A stretch of DNA of 64,000 bases, taken from positions 186,001 through 250,000 of the forward strand of contig JACKOJ010000005.1 in NCBI GenBank assembly GCA_024234325.1. The letters are read 5' to 3'. The position numbers and the translations under genes were made by a program. Position 1 is the stretch's first letter, and each line of letters begins with the position of its first letter. Below, in pieces: positions 7,460-16,312 of the stretch. The notes under the pieces are model-generated. The model searched no databases. It worked only from the letters and a program-made list of their open reading frames with translations, and was not told the DNA's origin. Origin of the DNA: Pseudomonadales bacterium. GTDB taxonomy: Bacteria; Pseudomonadota; Gammaproteobacteria; Pseudomonadales; Pseudohongiellaceae.

Positions 7460-8728
7460 TTATTGAGTGGGGCGTGTCATCTGGCAGGTGCTGGGTCGCA
7501 CGGTCTCCCGCGCCGGGACGGTCAGCTCCGCCAGCAGTCCGAAGCCCGAGTTGTCGGCGTCGAAGACGATGCCCTCATCCGTCTGCACCGAGACATGCAG
7601 GTCTTCAAAGGCCTGGTGGTCGCTGCCGCGCATCCACACCTCTTCGCCGTCCATGTTGGTGACCCGCAGGTCTTCCATTGCCGTGGCCACGGCAAACGGC
7701 TCGGTCGAGCCTGTTTTCTCCATCGCCGTCACCAGCATCTTCAGCGCCGTGGCGATGCGCGGCTGGGTGACGTCCTTGTTCGGATAGCGGGCCTTGAAGG
7801 CCCGGTTGAAGGCGATGTGTTCCTCGCTGGTGAGCGGGTTGGGCAGGTCGTTGTGCACCAGGCGGATGCGGTGCTTGCCTGCCTCGCCCAGGGTGGCCGT
7901 GATGCCATCGTAGGCCCCGTAGAAGGTATAGATCGGCACGTCGAGTCCTGCATCGATGATGCTGCGGGCGAGTGCCACCATGTCGGCTCCCCAGTTGCCC
8001 GTGATGACGGCATCGGCACCCGAGGCGACGATCTTGCTCACGTAGGGTGTGAAGTCCTTGACCTGGCCGATGGGGTGCAGCTCATTGCCGACAATTTCAA
8101 TGTCCGGGCGTTTGCCTGCCAGCATGGCGGTGGCGGATGCTGCCACGGCGGTGCCAAAGGAATAGTCCTGGCCAATGATGTAGACCCGGTGGATGTCCGG
8201 GTTGGCGGCGATGGCCTGGGTCATCACCTCCATCTTCATGTCGGAATCCGAATCGAAACGGAAGTGCCAGAAACTGCAGTCCGCGCCCGTCAGGGCAGGG
8301 TCCACTGCGGCATAGTTGAGGAAGAGCACGCGCTGGTCCGGATTGCGGCGGTTGTGCCGCTCGATGGCCTGGCTGAGGGCACTGGCCGGCGCGGAGCCAT
8401 TGCCGGAAACGACGACCTGGATGCCCTCGCTGATGGCGCGGCGCAGTTGCTGCTGGGTGTCTGCCACGCTGGCCTTGTTGTCCAGCGCCACGATCTCGAT
8501 CGGGCGTCCGCCGAGAATGCCGCCGTGTTCGTTGTAGTAATAGTCTGCCGCAAACTGCAGTTGCAGATAGGCAGTTTCGCCCGTGGCGGCGAAAGCGCCG
8601 GACTGGGGATCGATGATGGCGATGCGGACCGGTGCCAGTGACTGGGCCAGCCCGGTTTGGGCGACGATGAACAGGAAGTGCAGGATGGCAGCCCTGGCAA
8701 GGCCGGGGACGCGTGTGAGTCTTGTCAT
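7460..8728 (-). CDS. Periplasmic substrate-binding protein of the Liv-type ABC transporter
   Basis: This 422-residue type I periplasmic binding protein (Leu/Ile/Val-binding fold) delivers the substrate to LivHM. The N terminus has a hydrophobic signal segment ending near GLAQS; no lipobox Cys is seen, so the protein is probably soluble. The mature part starts VRIAIIDPQSGAFAATGE, followed by NEHGGILGGRPIEIVALDN, as in the family. It is the first gene of the operon, as usual for high-expression binding proteins. The ligand cannot be read from the sequence. Confidence 0.9.
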   Translation of the reverse strand: MTRLTRVPGLARAAILHFLFIVAQTGLAQSLAPVRIAIIDPQSGAFAATGETAYLQLQFAADYYYNEHGGILGGRPIEIVALDNKASVADTQQQLRRAISEGIQVVVSGNGSAPASALSQAIERHNRRNPDQRVLFLNYAAVDPALTGADCSFWHFRFDSDSDMKMEVMTQAIAANPDIHRVYIIGQDYSFGTAVAASATAMLAGKRPDIEIVGNELHPIGQVKDFTPYVSKIVASGADAVITGNWGADMVALARSIIDAGLDVPIYTFYGAYDGITATLGEAGKHRIRLVHNDLPNPLTSEEHIAFNRAFKARYPNKDVTQPRIATALKMLVTAMEKTGSTEPFAVATAMEDLRVTNMDGEEVWMRGSDHQAFEDLHVSVQTDEGIVFDADNSGFGLLAELTVPARETVRPSTCQMTRPTQ

Positions 8729-8867
8729 AGCGGATTCTGCTGGCTGGATGGCGAAAGCATTGACGAACGCGTGGCGACCTGATGGTGTTCGCGAAAGAAG
8801 CGGGCGCCTACGGGCAGGGACATTACCGCAGCGCAGGGCAGCGAATCAAGCCGAATCGGATGATCGC

Positions 8868-9368
8868 CTAGAAAGCCTGGGCCCCCAGCGCGACCAGAGC
8901 GGCGAGTGCTGGTCCCCACACCATACACGTGACGATATCCAGCAGGCTGTACTTGAAGGGAGGGTAGCCACTCAGCCCGACCAGTGCAGGCACGATGCTG
9001 CGCACGGCAGGGAAGAAACGGCCAATCACAACGGCTGCCCCGCCGTGGCGGCGAATCAGGGCATCCGCCCGCTCAGCCAGGGCGGCAGTCCGAGGGCGTC
9101 GCAAGGCGTGATGAAGGCGCGGCCCCAGCAGTCGACCACACCAGTAGCCGGTATGGTCCCCTGCCGCAGCGCCCAGAAATGCCAGCAGTGAAATCTCAGC
9201 CAGGCTGACCAGTTGCAGGGAATAGAAGGTGGTGGCGAGTATCAGCACAATGAAGCCGGATACGAAGAGGCCAATTCCCACGCAGGCCTCTGCAAACGCC
9301 ACCAATGGAATCAGCAGCAGTGCACTTTCTCGAGTCATGCCCGCCCATTGCAGCAGGAAGCTGTCCAT
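8868..9368 (-). CDS. DedA family (VTT domain) membrane protein
   Basis: This 166-residue polytopic inner-membrane protein has the DedA hallmarks: an acidic residue in a hydrophobic N-terminal segment (AFAEACVGIG), GDHTGYWCGR, and FFPAVRSIVPALVG with the conserved basic residues. DedA proteins act in membrane lipid homeostasis, including undecaprenyl-phosphate flipping. It is shorter than E. coli DedA (about 219). It is divergent from the DHA2 exporter across 232 bp and separated by 139 bp from the ABC operon; no regulatory site was recognised in either gap. Confidence 0.88.
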   Translation of the reverse strand: MDSFLLQWAGMTRESALLLIPLVAFAEACVGIGLFVSGFIVLILATTFYSLQLVSLAEISLLAFLGAAAGDHTGYWCGRLLGPRLHHALRRPRTAALAERADALIRRHGGAAVVIGRFFPAVRSIVPALVGLSGYPPFKYSLLDIVTCMVWGPALAALVALGAQAF

Positions 9369-9600
9369 CGGATGTTCTCCCGGTGTGTTCGCCTTATACG
9401 CGCAGTTCGCCAGTTCAGACTTGCGCCTGATCGCATTGCAGATGTTCTACGTTGTCTCGCAGCTCCCTCAGGCGTAGCATATGAGCGCTCGCTCCAGGGA
9501 CGGTTGCCAGCAATGAGGGGCCCAGTTGAGTCTTGGGCCAGAGAATTCGCATTTCTGCTGGAAGGTATTGACTTTGACAACCACCACCGAAGACGTGGGC

Positions 9601-11418
9601 ATGTCCGAAAAGGACAAACGCACCACGCTGATCGCTCTTCTTATCGTTTTCCTGCTTGCCGCACTTGACATGACCATCCTCTCCACCGCGATGCCGCGCA
9701 TTGTCTCGGAACTCAACGGTCTGGAGCTGTATGCCTGGGTGACCACGTCCTATATGTTGGCTTCCACGGTGCTGGTTCCCATATACGGAAAGTTAGGGGA
9801 TATGTACGGACGCAAGCGTATCCTGCTCATCGGCATCAGCATTTTCCTGCTGGGTTCAATGCTGTGCGGCATCAGCGGCGAGTTCGGCACACTGCCCCTG
9901 CTGGGCGACGGCATGCATCAGCTCATTATTTTTCGCGCGGTGAAAGGCGTGGGCGGTGCTGCCTTGTTCACCAGTGCCATCGGCATCATTGCCGACATCT
10001 ATCCGCCCCTGCAGCGTGCCAAGTTCATGGGCTTCTTCGGGGCAATCTTTGGCGTAGCCAGTATCATCGGGCCTGCGCTGGGGGGATTCCTGACTGACTA
10101 CGCTGACACTACGCTGTTCGGTTACGAGATTGCCGGCTGGCGCTGGGTGTTCTACGCCAATGTGCCGCTGGGCATCCTGGCGCTGGCGATGATCGCCTTC
10201 AAGACGCCGGCGCTGAATCGCGGCAACCGGGGCGCGATCGATTATCTGGGCGCGTGCCTGCTGTTGGTGGTATTCGTGCCCTTCCTGCTGGCCCTCACCT
10301 GGGGCGGCAGCCGTTACCCCTGGAATTCACCCGTGCTGCTGTCCATGTTCGGGCTGAGCCTGGTGGCGCTGGTGTTCTTCATCGTGGTGGAAAAGCGCGC
10401 GAAGGCGGCCGCGGTCATGCCCATGAGCCTGTTCAGCAACCGCGTGTTCGTGATGACCAATCTCACCTCCTTCATCATCGGCATGGCTTTCCTGGGCGTG
10501 ATGATGTTCATGCCGCTGTTCATGCAGGTGGTGATGGGCATCACCGCCACCACCAGCGGCTTCTCCATGTTTCCGCTGATGGTGGGCCTGATGAGTGGCA
10601 GTATTCTCAGCGGACGCATCGTCTCGCGCACCGGCCATTACAAACCCTTCCTGGTCGGCGGCGCCGCCATTCTGATTGTTGGCATCTATCTGCTGACCAG
10701 TGTCGGGCCGGAGACCACCCGCATGGAGCTGGTCTGGCGCATGGTGGTGGTCGGGCTTGGCCTTGGCCCCTCGCAGAGCCTGGTGAATCTGGTAGTGCAG
10801 AGCGCCTTCCCGCCGTCCCAAATCGGCGTGGCCACCAGTTCCACGCAGTTTTTCCGGCAGATCGGCAACACCGTGGGCGTCGCCATCTTCGGTACCCTGC
10901 TCACGCTGAACCTGACGGCAGAACTGCCTCGGCAATTGCCCAGCATGCCGGGCAGTGACGGCGGCAGTTTCAGTCTCAGTCAGGCGCAGTCCAGCGCCAT
11001 GAACCGCGATGCCCTGCGTGCCCGCATCGAATCCAGCTTCGACGACATGATGCTGACCCTGCAGCATGCCTATGAGGGCGACGAGGCGGCCATTGCCCAG
11101 GTGCAGAGCAATCCACTGGTGCCCGAGCAGATGAAGGAGCAGTTGCCCCATTCCGCCGCGGATGCCCTGCCAGCGGACGTGATCACGCAGCGCATCACCT
11201 TTATTCGTGGCATGGCCTCGGGGCAGATTGACGAGACGGTGACCCGCATCGAGTCGGGGATTCGCCAGGCATTCTCCAACTCCATCACCACCATGTTCAT
11301 GACGGCGATGTGGATCGTCTGCTTCGGCTTCCTGATGAGTCTGCTCATTCCGGTCATCTCGCTGCATCGCGAGCTGCCGCGTCCGGCGCCTGCTGCCGCC
11401 GATGTGGCGAAGGAATAG
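9601..11418 (+). CDS. MFS multidrug exporter, DHA2 (14-helix EmrB/QacA) family
   Basis: This proton-antiport drug exporter of about 605 residues begins ALDMTILSTAMPRIVSEL (motif D1) and has GKLGDMYGRKRIL (motif A) and GPALGGFLTD (motif C). About 14 membrane segments are visible. A large loop between the last helices (roughly residues 450-560) is hydrophilic and may be periplasmic, as in DHA2 members. ATG 9601 fits the family N terminus; an in-frame TTG at 9574 has a better ribosome site (GGAAGG 9560-9565) and would add nine residues. It is followed by a palindromic REP element and an RND exporter gene. Confidence 0.88.
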   Translation: MSEKDKRTTLIALLIVFLLAALDMTILSTAMPRIVSELNGLELYAWVTTSYMLASTVLVPIYGKLGDMYGRKRILLIGISIFLLGSMLCGISGEFGTLPLLGDGMHQLIIFRAVKGVGGAALFTSAIGIIADIYPPLQRAKFMGFFGAIFGVASIIGPALGGFLTDYADTTLFGYEIAGWRWVFYANVPLGILALAMIAFKTPALNRGNRGAIDYLGACLLLVVFVPFLLALTWGGSRYPWNSPVLLSMFGLSLVALVFFIVVEKRAKAAAVMPMSLFSNRVFVMTNLTSFIIGMAFLGVMMFMPLFMQVVMGITATTSGFSMFPLMVGLMSGSILSGRIVSRTGHYKPFLVGGAAILIVGIYLLTSVGPETTRMELVWRMVVVGLGLGPSQSLVNLVVQSAFPPSQIGVATSSTQFFRQIGNTVGVAIFGTLLTLNLTAELPRQLPSMPGSDGGSFSLSQAQSSAMNRDALRARIESSFDDMMLTLQHAYEGDEAAIAQVQSNPLVPEQMKEQLPHSAADALPADVITQRITFIRGMASGQIDETVTRIESGIRQAFSNSITTMFMTAMWIVCFGFLMSLLIPVISLHRELPRPAPAAADVAKE

Positions 11419-11449
11419 GCAGAGCTGCCACGAATCTGATGCTTGCGCT

Positions 11450-11513
11450 TTGATCGCGTGCAGGGCAGGCTCCCACAGTAAATCGTGTAGGAGCCTGCCC
11501 TGCACGCGATCAA
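11450..11513. repeat. REP-like intergenic palindrome (two REP copies head to head)
   Basis: A perfect 24-bp inverted repeat (11450-11473 with 11490-11513) encloses a 16-base spacer. Each arm reads outward as GGAGCCTGCCCTGCACGCGA, similar to the elements at 35548-35569 and 38348-38412 and to the GTAGGAGC-type REP sequences of pseudomonads. It lies between the DHA2 exporter and the RND exporter. The transcript would form a long hairpin, but no T-run follows, so it is more likely a REP/BIME unit than a canonical terminator. Confidence 0.75.
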
Positions 11514-11527
11514 GTGGAGCTGACTGA

Positions 11528-13837
11528 ATGCAAGAGTGGACAGATGCCCTGGTGGCCTGGCTGATTCAGCGCCGCAGCGGTTTGCTCCTGATCTGCCTGC
11601 TGCTGGCACTGTGTGTCGCCGGCGGTCTGCCACGCACAGGCTTTGATACCTCGCTGGGCGTGCTGCTCACCCGCAGCGATCCCTATCTCGCCGAGCGCGA
11701 TCGCATGGCGGAGGCGTTTCCGGCACCGGTCGAACTCAGTTTCGCCCTGCTGCCCGATGACGGCACGGTTTTCACTGCCAATACGCTGCTGGCGCTGGCG
11801 GACCTCAATCGCGAGTTCCGGCAGTTGCCGGGCGCGGTGTCCATGAACTCCATCGTGCAGTGGCAGTCTCCCTTCGGCGATTTTTCACTGTTTCCCCGTG
11901 TGCTGACGGCCCAGAACATTCCCGATGCGGCGGCGATTGCCGACGCACGGGAACGTGTGCGCAAGGACCCGTTTCTGTTCGGCAGTTATGTCTCCTCGGA
12001 CGAAGCGCTGGCGCTGACCTCAATCCGACTGAACACCCGCAATCTGGACAGGGGGGAGAGTGCGGCCCTGGTAGCGGCGGCCGACACGCTGCGGGATTCC
12101 CTGCAGGCCCGTTACCCGGATATCCGCATTCTCGTGAACAGTGAGGCGCACTACGAGCAGTCGAATCGTGATGCCATGCTGGACGACCTGATGTATCTGC
12201 TACCGGTTGTGCTTTTGCTGTGCACGGCGGTGATTTGCTACAGCTTTCGCTCCCTGTTGCTGGGCGCCTGCATTCTGGTAGTGGCGCTTATCACGGTGCT
12301 GATGACCGTTGGCACGCTGGCCTGGGCCGGATGGTCCTTCAATACCATTTCCGTCATGGCGCCGCTGGTGGTGGTGACCATTGCGGTGGCGGACAGCGTG
12401 CACATCGTGTCGCTGTTTCGCCAGCATGTCCTCGCAGGCGGAAGTCCGCAGACCGCCATGCAGGCGAGCCTGCGCATCAATCTACGTCCCATCACCCTGG
12501 CCACGATCACGACCTTTACCGGCTTTGCTGCGCTGAATCTTGCCTCTGCCCCCGCGGTTTCCTCCTTCGGCAGCGTGGTGGCGGTTGGCGTGGCCTTCGC
12601 CTATTTCCTCACACTGGCGCTGTTGCCCGCTCTGGTATTGCTGGTGCCGGTGTCCCGCATCGGGAACACGGGAGGAATGAGCGTGATTCCCACCCTGTTA
12701 CGCGCCTGTGAGTGGTTGGCGCTGCGGCATGGACGGGCACTGCTGATAGGGACAACGGGACTGGGACTGCTGGCGCTCGTGCTGAGTTTTCGCAATACCA
12801 CTGACTTCGATCGCGGCAGCTTCATCAGCGAGGACTCGCCCCTGCACGAGTACTATTCTACGGTACAGGAACATCTGGACCGTGGCACACAGCTGGGTTT
12901 CGGCGTCGAGGTGGCAGACGAGTTCGGGTTGGTGTCGCCCGACAGACTGCGTCGTCTGGATGAGTTTTCCACCTGGCTGCGGGAACAGGACGGCGTGACG
13001 GGTGTTGCCAGTCTGGTGGAGGTCGTCAAGACCGTTCATCAGATTATGCGTGACGATGCGCCGGAGGCCTTTGTCATCCCCGATACCGAGGCGGAGATAG
13101 AAGACGCCCTGTTCAATTACACCGTGGCGCAGGCCAGCGACTTCACCATCGACACGCTGGTCAACGAGGACTTCACGCTGATGCGCCTGTTCGTGACGAC
13201 GGATATCGACAGCAACCAGGCGCTGCTGGCACTGAGCGACCATATCGACGCGGAGTTTACCCGGCGCTTTCCCGATGCGCGTCTGCTGCACGGCAGTGGC
13301 ACCCTGCTGTTTGCCCGCATGGATCATGCCGTGACCCTGGAGTTGTTGCAGGGCTACGGCGTCAGTCTGGCCTTGATCACGCTCACCCTGGTGCTGGGCA
13401 TGGGCAGCCTCTACTACGGCCTGCTCAGCATGCTGCCCAATCTGCTGCCTGCCGTGCTGGTGTTCGGCACCTGGGGGCTGTTTGTCGGGCGGCTCGATCC
13501 CTTTGTGATGATGCTGTTCAGCATCAGCATCGGTCTGGTGGTGGACGATACCGTGCACATGCTCAGCACCTATCACACCGCCCGTCGCGACGGGTTGAAG
13601 GCTGACGCCGCGATTGCGCGCGCGCTGCATCGTGCCGGGCCGGCACTGGTCATCACCACTGTGGTACTGGCACTCGGCACCTGTGTGCTGATTGCCGCCA
13701 GCACGCTGTATTTCCAGCAGGCCGCCACGCTGCTGGTGCCCATCGTGGTCGTTGCGCTGGTACTGGACCTGACGTTTTTCCCCGCCCTGCTCATGCGGAT
13801 TGATCGCACGGCCCGGCCAAACGACGGCAATGGTTGA
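11528..13837 (+). CDS. RND superfamily exporter, MMPL/HpnN-like
   Basis: This 769-residue inner-membrane protein has two repeats of one N-terminal helix, a large periplasmic loop and a five-helix bundle. The twin family signatures are VADSVHIVSLFRQ in the first half and GLVVDDTVHMLSTYHTAR in the second; the Asp residues lie in the proton-relay helices. It resembles the MMPL/hopanoid-exporter branch rather than AcrB or CzcA. The cargo, probably a lipid or other hydrophobic molecule, is not determinable. The DUF4159 gene starts 55 bp downstream and may be co-transcribed. Confidence 0.85.
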   Translation: MQEWTDALVAWLIQRRSGLLLICLLLALCVAGGLPRTGFDTSLGVLLTRSDPYLAERDRMAEAFPAPVELSFALLPDDGTVFTANTLLALADLNREFRQLPGAVSMNSIVQWQSPFGDFSLFPRVLTAQNIPDAAAIADARERVRKDPFLFGSYVSSDEALALTSIRLNTRNLDRGESAALVAAADTLRDSLQARYPDIRILVNSEAHYEQSNRDAMLDDLMYLLPVVLLLCTAVICYSFRSLLLGACILVVALITVLMTVGTLAWAGWSFNTISVMAPLVVVTIAVADSVHIVSLFRQHVLAGGSPQTAMQASLRINLRPITLATITTFTGFAALNLASAPAVSSFGSVVAVGVAFAYFLTLALLPALVLLVPVSRIGNTGGMSVIPTLLRACEWLALRHGRALLIGTTGLGLLALVLSFRNTTDFDRGSFISEDSPLHEYYSTVQEHLDRGTQLGFGVEVADEFGLVSPDRLRRLDEFSTWLREQDGVTGVASLVEVVKTVHQIMRDDAPEAFVIPDTEAEIEDALFNYTVAQASDFTIDTLVNEDFTLMRLFVTTDIDSNQALLALSDHIDAEFTRRFPDARLLHGSGTLLFARMDHAVTLELLQGYGVSLALITLTLVLGMGSLYYGLLSMLPNLLPAVLVFGTWGLFVGRLDPFVMMLFSISIGLVVDDTVHMLSTYHTARRDGLKADAAIARALHRAGPALVITTVVLALGTCVLIAASTLYFQQAATLLVPIVVVALVLDLTFFPALLMRIDRTARPNDGNG

Positions 13838-13892
13838 GTAGGCTGGGGCTTTGGAGTTTAATAGGTGCCTTCGAATAACAGACGAGTGCCGC

Positions 13893-14669
13893 ATGCGACG
13901 ACTTCTAATCAGCGCAGCAATGATCCTGCTTGCCAGTGGCAGTGCATCTGCGCAAGGCCCGTTGGATGATATTGCCTACGATTCAGCAGGCGAGTTCAGT
14001 TTCGTGCGCGTGCAGTTCGACACCTACGGCGCTGGCAGGGGCTTTCGCGGCTTCTTCGGCGATGGCGGGCAGCCCTGGTCCATCGATTTTCCGGACGCCG
14101 ACAAGAATTTTCTGCGCGGGGTTTCGCGATTGACCAACGTGCGCGTCATGCAGGAGCCGATCGTGCTGCGCTTCGATGACGACCGCATCTTCGATTATCC
14201 CTTCCTGTACATGCTGGAAGTTGGGCAGCAGGGGGGCATCAATCTCAGCGAACTGGAGAAACACAATCTGCGCGAGTATCTGCTGCGGGGTGGATTTCTG
14301 CTGATCGATGATTTTTGGGGCACGCGCCAGTGGGATGCCTTCTACGCGTCCTTTTCACAGGTATTCCCGGATCGCGAGATTATCGAGCTGAAACCCGATC
14401 ACGAGATCTTTCACACCTACTACGACCTCGACGGTCCCAAGATGATTCCGGCGCTGGGCCGCGACGATTCCCGTGGCGAGCAGGACATCGACGTGGCCAG
14501 CAATCACGCCATTCTCGATGACGACGGGCGAGTCATGGTGCTGATCAACTGGAACTCCGACATGGGCGATGGCTGGGAGCACACCTACCATCCCTACTAT
14601 CCCACCCGCTACGCCAACACCGCCTATCAGCTCGGCATCAATTACCTGATCTACGCCATGACCCACTGA
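13893..14669 (+). CDS. Exported DUF4159 domain protein
   Basis: This 258-residue protein has a signal peptide (residues 1-20, ending GSASA). The mature part matches the DUF4159 pattern: FSFVRVQF at the start, a central GGFLLIDDFWG, an HEIFHTYYDL stretch, and a C-terminal NWNSDMGDGWEH. The fold is thought to resemble a glutamine-amidotransferase-like domain, but no biochemical role is established. DUF4159 often occurs fused to or near aerotolerance-operon components; here it stands alone, downstream of an RND exporter. ATG 13893 gives a clean signal peptide; the longer frame from 13851 does not. Confidence 0.8.
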   Translation: MRRLLISAAMILLASGSASAQGPLDDIAYDSAGEFSFVRVQFDTYGAGRGFRGFFGDGGQPWSIDFPDADKNFLRGVSRLTNVRVMQEPIVLRFDDDRIFDYPFLYMLEVGQQGGINLSELEKHNLREYLLRGGFLLIDDFWGTRQWDAFYASFSQVFPDREIIELKPDHEIFHTYYDLDGPKMIPALGRDDSRGEQDIDVASNHAILDDDGRVMVLINWNSDMGDGWEHTYHPYYPTRYANTAYQLGINYLIYAMTH

Positions 14670-14673
14670 GGCC

Positions 14674-16239
14674 CTAGTGGTCCTGCAGTTGCAGGGCTTC
14701 GGCCATGATGTGATAGATCACGTTCTGTTCCATCAGTCCTGACACCAGTTCCGCGCCCGGCCCTGTTGCGTATACCGCCACGTCCTCGCCGCCGTGAGTC
14801 TCGTTGGCGATGGGCACCAGGGTTTCCGGGTGAAAGCCGGGAGCTGTCGTGTCCACTTCCGTCAGGTCTGCACGGCCAGTCTGGTTCATGGGCTGTGCGA
14901 AGACCGCATCGGCGCTCTCCTCATTCTCCAGCATGTGGTACCCGACGCCATTGATATAGCCCAGGGTGGTATAGGGCAGGCCGTCTGCGGCCTTTTCAGG
15001 TTCATGTTTGGGCGCGCCGCTGGCATCGTTGCCAACCACCTTGCCGAGAATCGGATTGCCGCGGGTGGGGTAACCGGCCAGTGTCATCACATGGCTGTGG
15101 TCGGCAGTGACGATGATCAGGGTCTCCTCCGGGTTCGTCATTTCAAAGGCCGTGCGCACGGCATTGGCCAGCTCGATGGTGTCGGTGAGGGCGCGCTGGG
15201 GATTGGTCGCGTGATGGGCGTGGTCGATGCGACCAGCCTCTACGTTCAGGTAATAGCCTTTCGGGTTTTTGGCCAGCAGGCGGATGGCTGTGGCAGTCAT
15301 CTCACTCAGGGAGGGTTCGCCTGCTTTGTCGCGCTCGCGGTCGAGTTCATATTCCATGTGCGAGCCGTCGAACAGCCCGAGCAGGTGCTCCGTGTGCCCG
15401 ACATCGATCTTGTCGAACTGGGCCTGGTTCCACACATAGGCGGAGTGAGGGTAGCGCTCGGTCCACTCGGCGGTCAGGTCGCGGCCGTCCAGGCGCATGC
15501 CCGCCACGCCGTCCTCGGGATCCGCGTGCTCCGTTTTGGGCAGGAAGTTCAGGCGACCTCCTCCCAGCGCCACTTCCAGGCCATTGCTGCCGGGATGCAG
15601 CGCGCTGAACTCCACGAGCTGCCGGGCGATGTCGATGCAGTTGCCCACCTCGGACATGGCGGCGGCATCGCCGTCGTCCTCGAAATTGCGGTGCATGCTG
15701 TGTGAGTAGTTGGCGGCCGGTGTCGCGTGGGTCAGTCGTGCCGTGCTGACGATGCCGGTGGACAGGCCGGCACTCTCGGCGCGCTCCAGCAGCGTGGTCA
15801 GGTTGTTACCCTCGGCACTGCTGCAGTCGCCCAGACGCACGTACTGGTTGACGCTGATCAGCGCCGCATTGGTCTTCACGCCGGTGGCCATGGCGGTCAT
15901 GGTGCCCGCGGAATCGGGCGTCTGCTGGTTTACGTTATAGGTCTTGGACAGGGCGGAATTCGGGAAGGTCTCGAAGAACAGCTCGTTCTCCTCCCCCGCT
16001 TCTCCCGCCAGCTGCCCGGCCAGGATGCGCGCAGCAGTAATGGTGGAGATGCCCATGCCGTCGCCGATGAACAGGATGACATTCTTCGCCTTCGCCGGCG
16101 CTTCCTTCAGGCGCTCCAGCCGGGTCTCCACGGCCTCCTGCCCCTGGGCAAACCATTTCTCGGGGGTCTCCTCCGCCAGTGCGGGGAGGGTGCAGCAATA
16201 CAGGCTCAATATCAGGGGGGTAAGGATACGGGCAGACAC
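14674..16239 (-). CDS. Secreted alkaline phosphatase (PhoA family)
   Basis: This phosphomonoesterase of about 521 residues has an N-terminal signal (ending LPALA) and the full metal site: IGDGMG with Asp60, TPDSAGTMTA with nucleophile Ser110, HATPAANYSH, EAGRIDHAHH, TADHSH and ETHGGEDVAVY. It releases phosphate from organic esters in the periplasm. GTG 16239 is preferred because AGGAG lies 7 bases upstream; a start at 16275 would put charged residues ahead of the signal. It converges with the DUF4159 gene with only 4 bp between stops. Confidence 0.92.
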   Translation of the reverse strand: MSARILTPLILSLYCCTLPALAEETPEKWFAQGQEAVETRLERLKEAPAKAKNVILFIGDGMGISTITAARILAGQLAGEAGEENELFFETFPNSALSKTYNVNQQTPDSAGTMTAMATGVKTNAALISVNQYVRLGDCSSAEGNNLTTLLERAESAGLSTGIVSTARLTHATPAANYSHSMHRNFEDDGDAAAMSEVGNCIDIARQLVEFSALHPGSNGLEVALGGGRLNFLPKTEHADPEDGVAGMRLDGRDLTAEWTERYPHSAYVWNQAQFDKIDVGHTEHLLGLFDGSHMEYELDRERDKAGEPSLSEMTATAIRLLAKNPKGYYLNVEAGRIDHAHHATNPQRALTDTIELANAVRTAFEMTNPEETLIIVTADHSHVMTLAGYPTRGNPILGKVVGNDASGAPKHEPEKAADGLPYTTLGYINGVGYHMLENEESADAVFAQPMNQTGRADLTEVDTTAPGFHPETLVPIANETHGGEDVAVYATGPGAELVSGLMEQNVIYHIMAEALQLQDH

Positions 16240-16312
16240 GGGACAACTCCTGTCGGGACTTCGGACGCTGCCCATGGTCGCGCAGCAAGATGACAGGATG
16301 ATGAAAGCAGAG

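Noticed and set aside
6470..8641. 723-codon plus-strand frame across livH and the binding protein
   Set aside because: It is antisense to two well-supported genes and its composition is low-complexity Gln/His/Gly.
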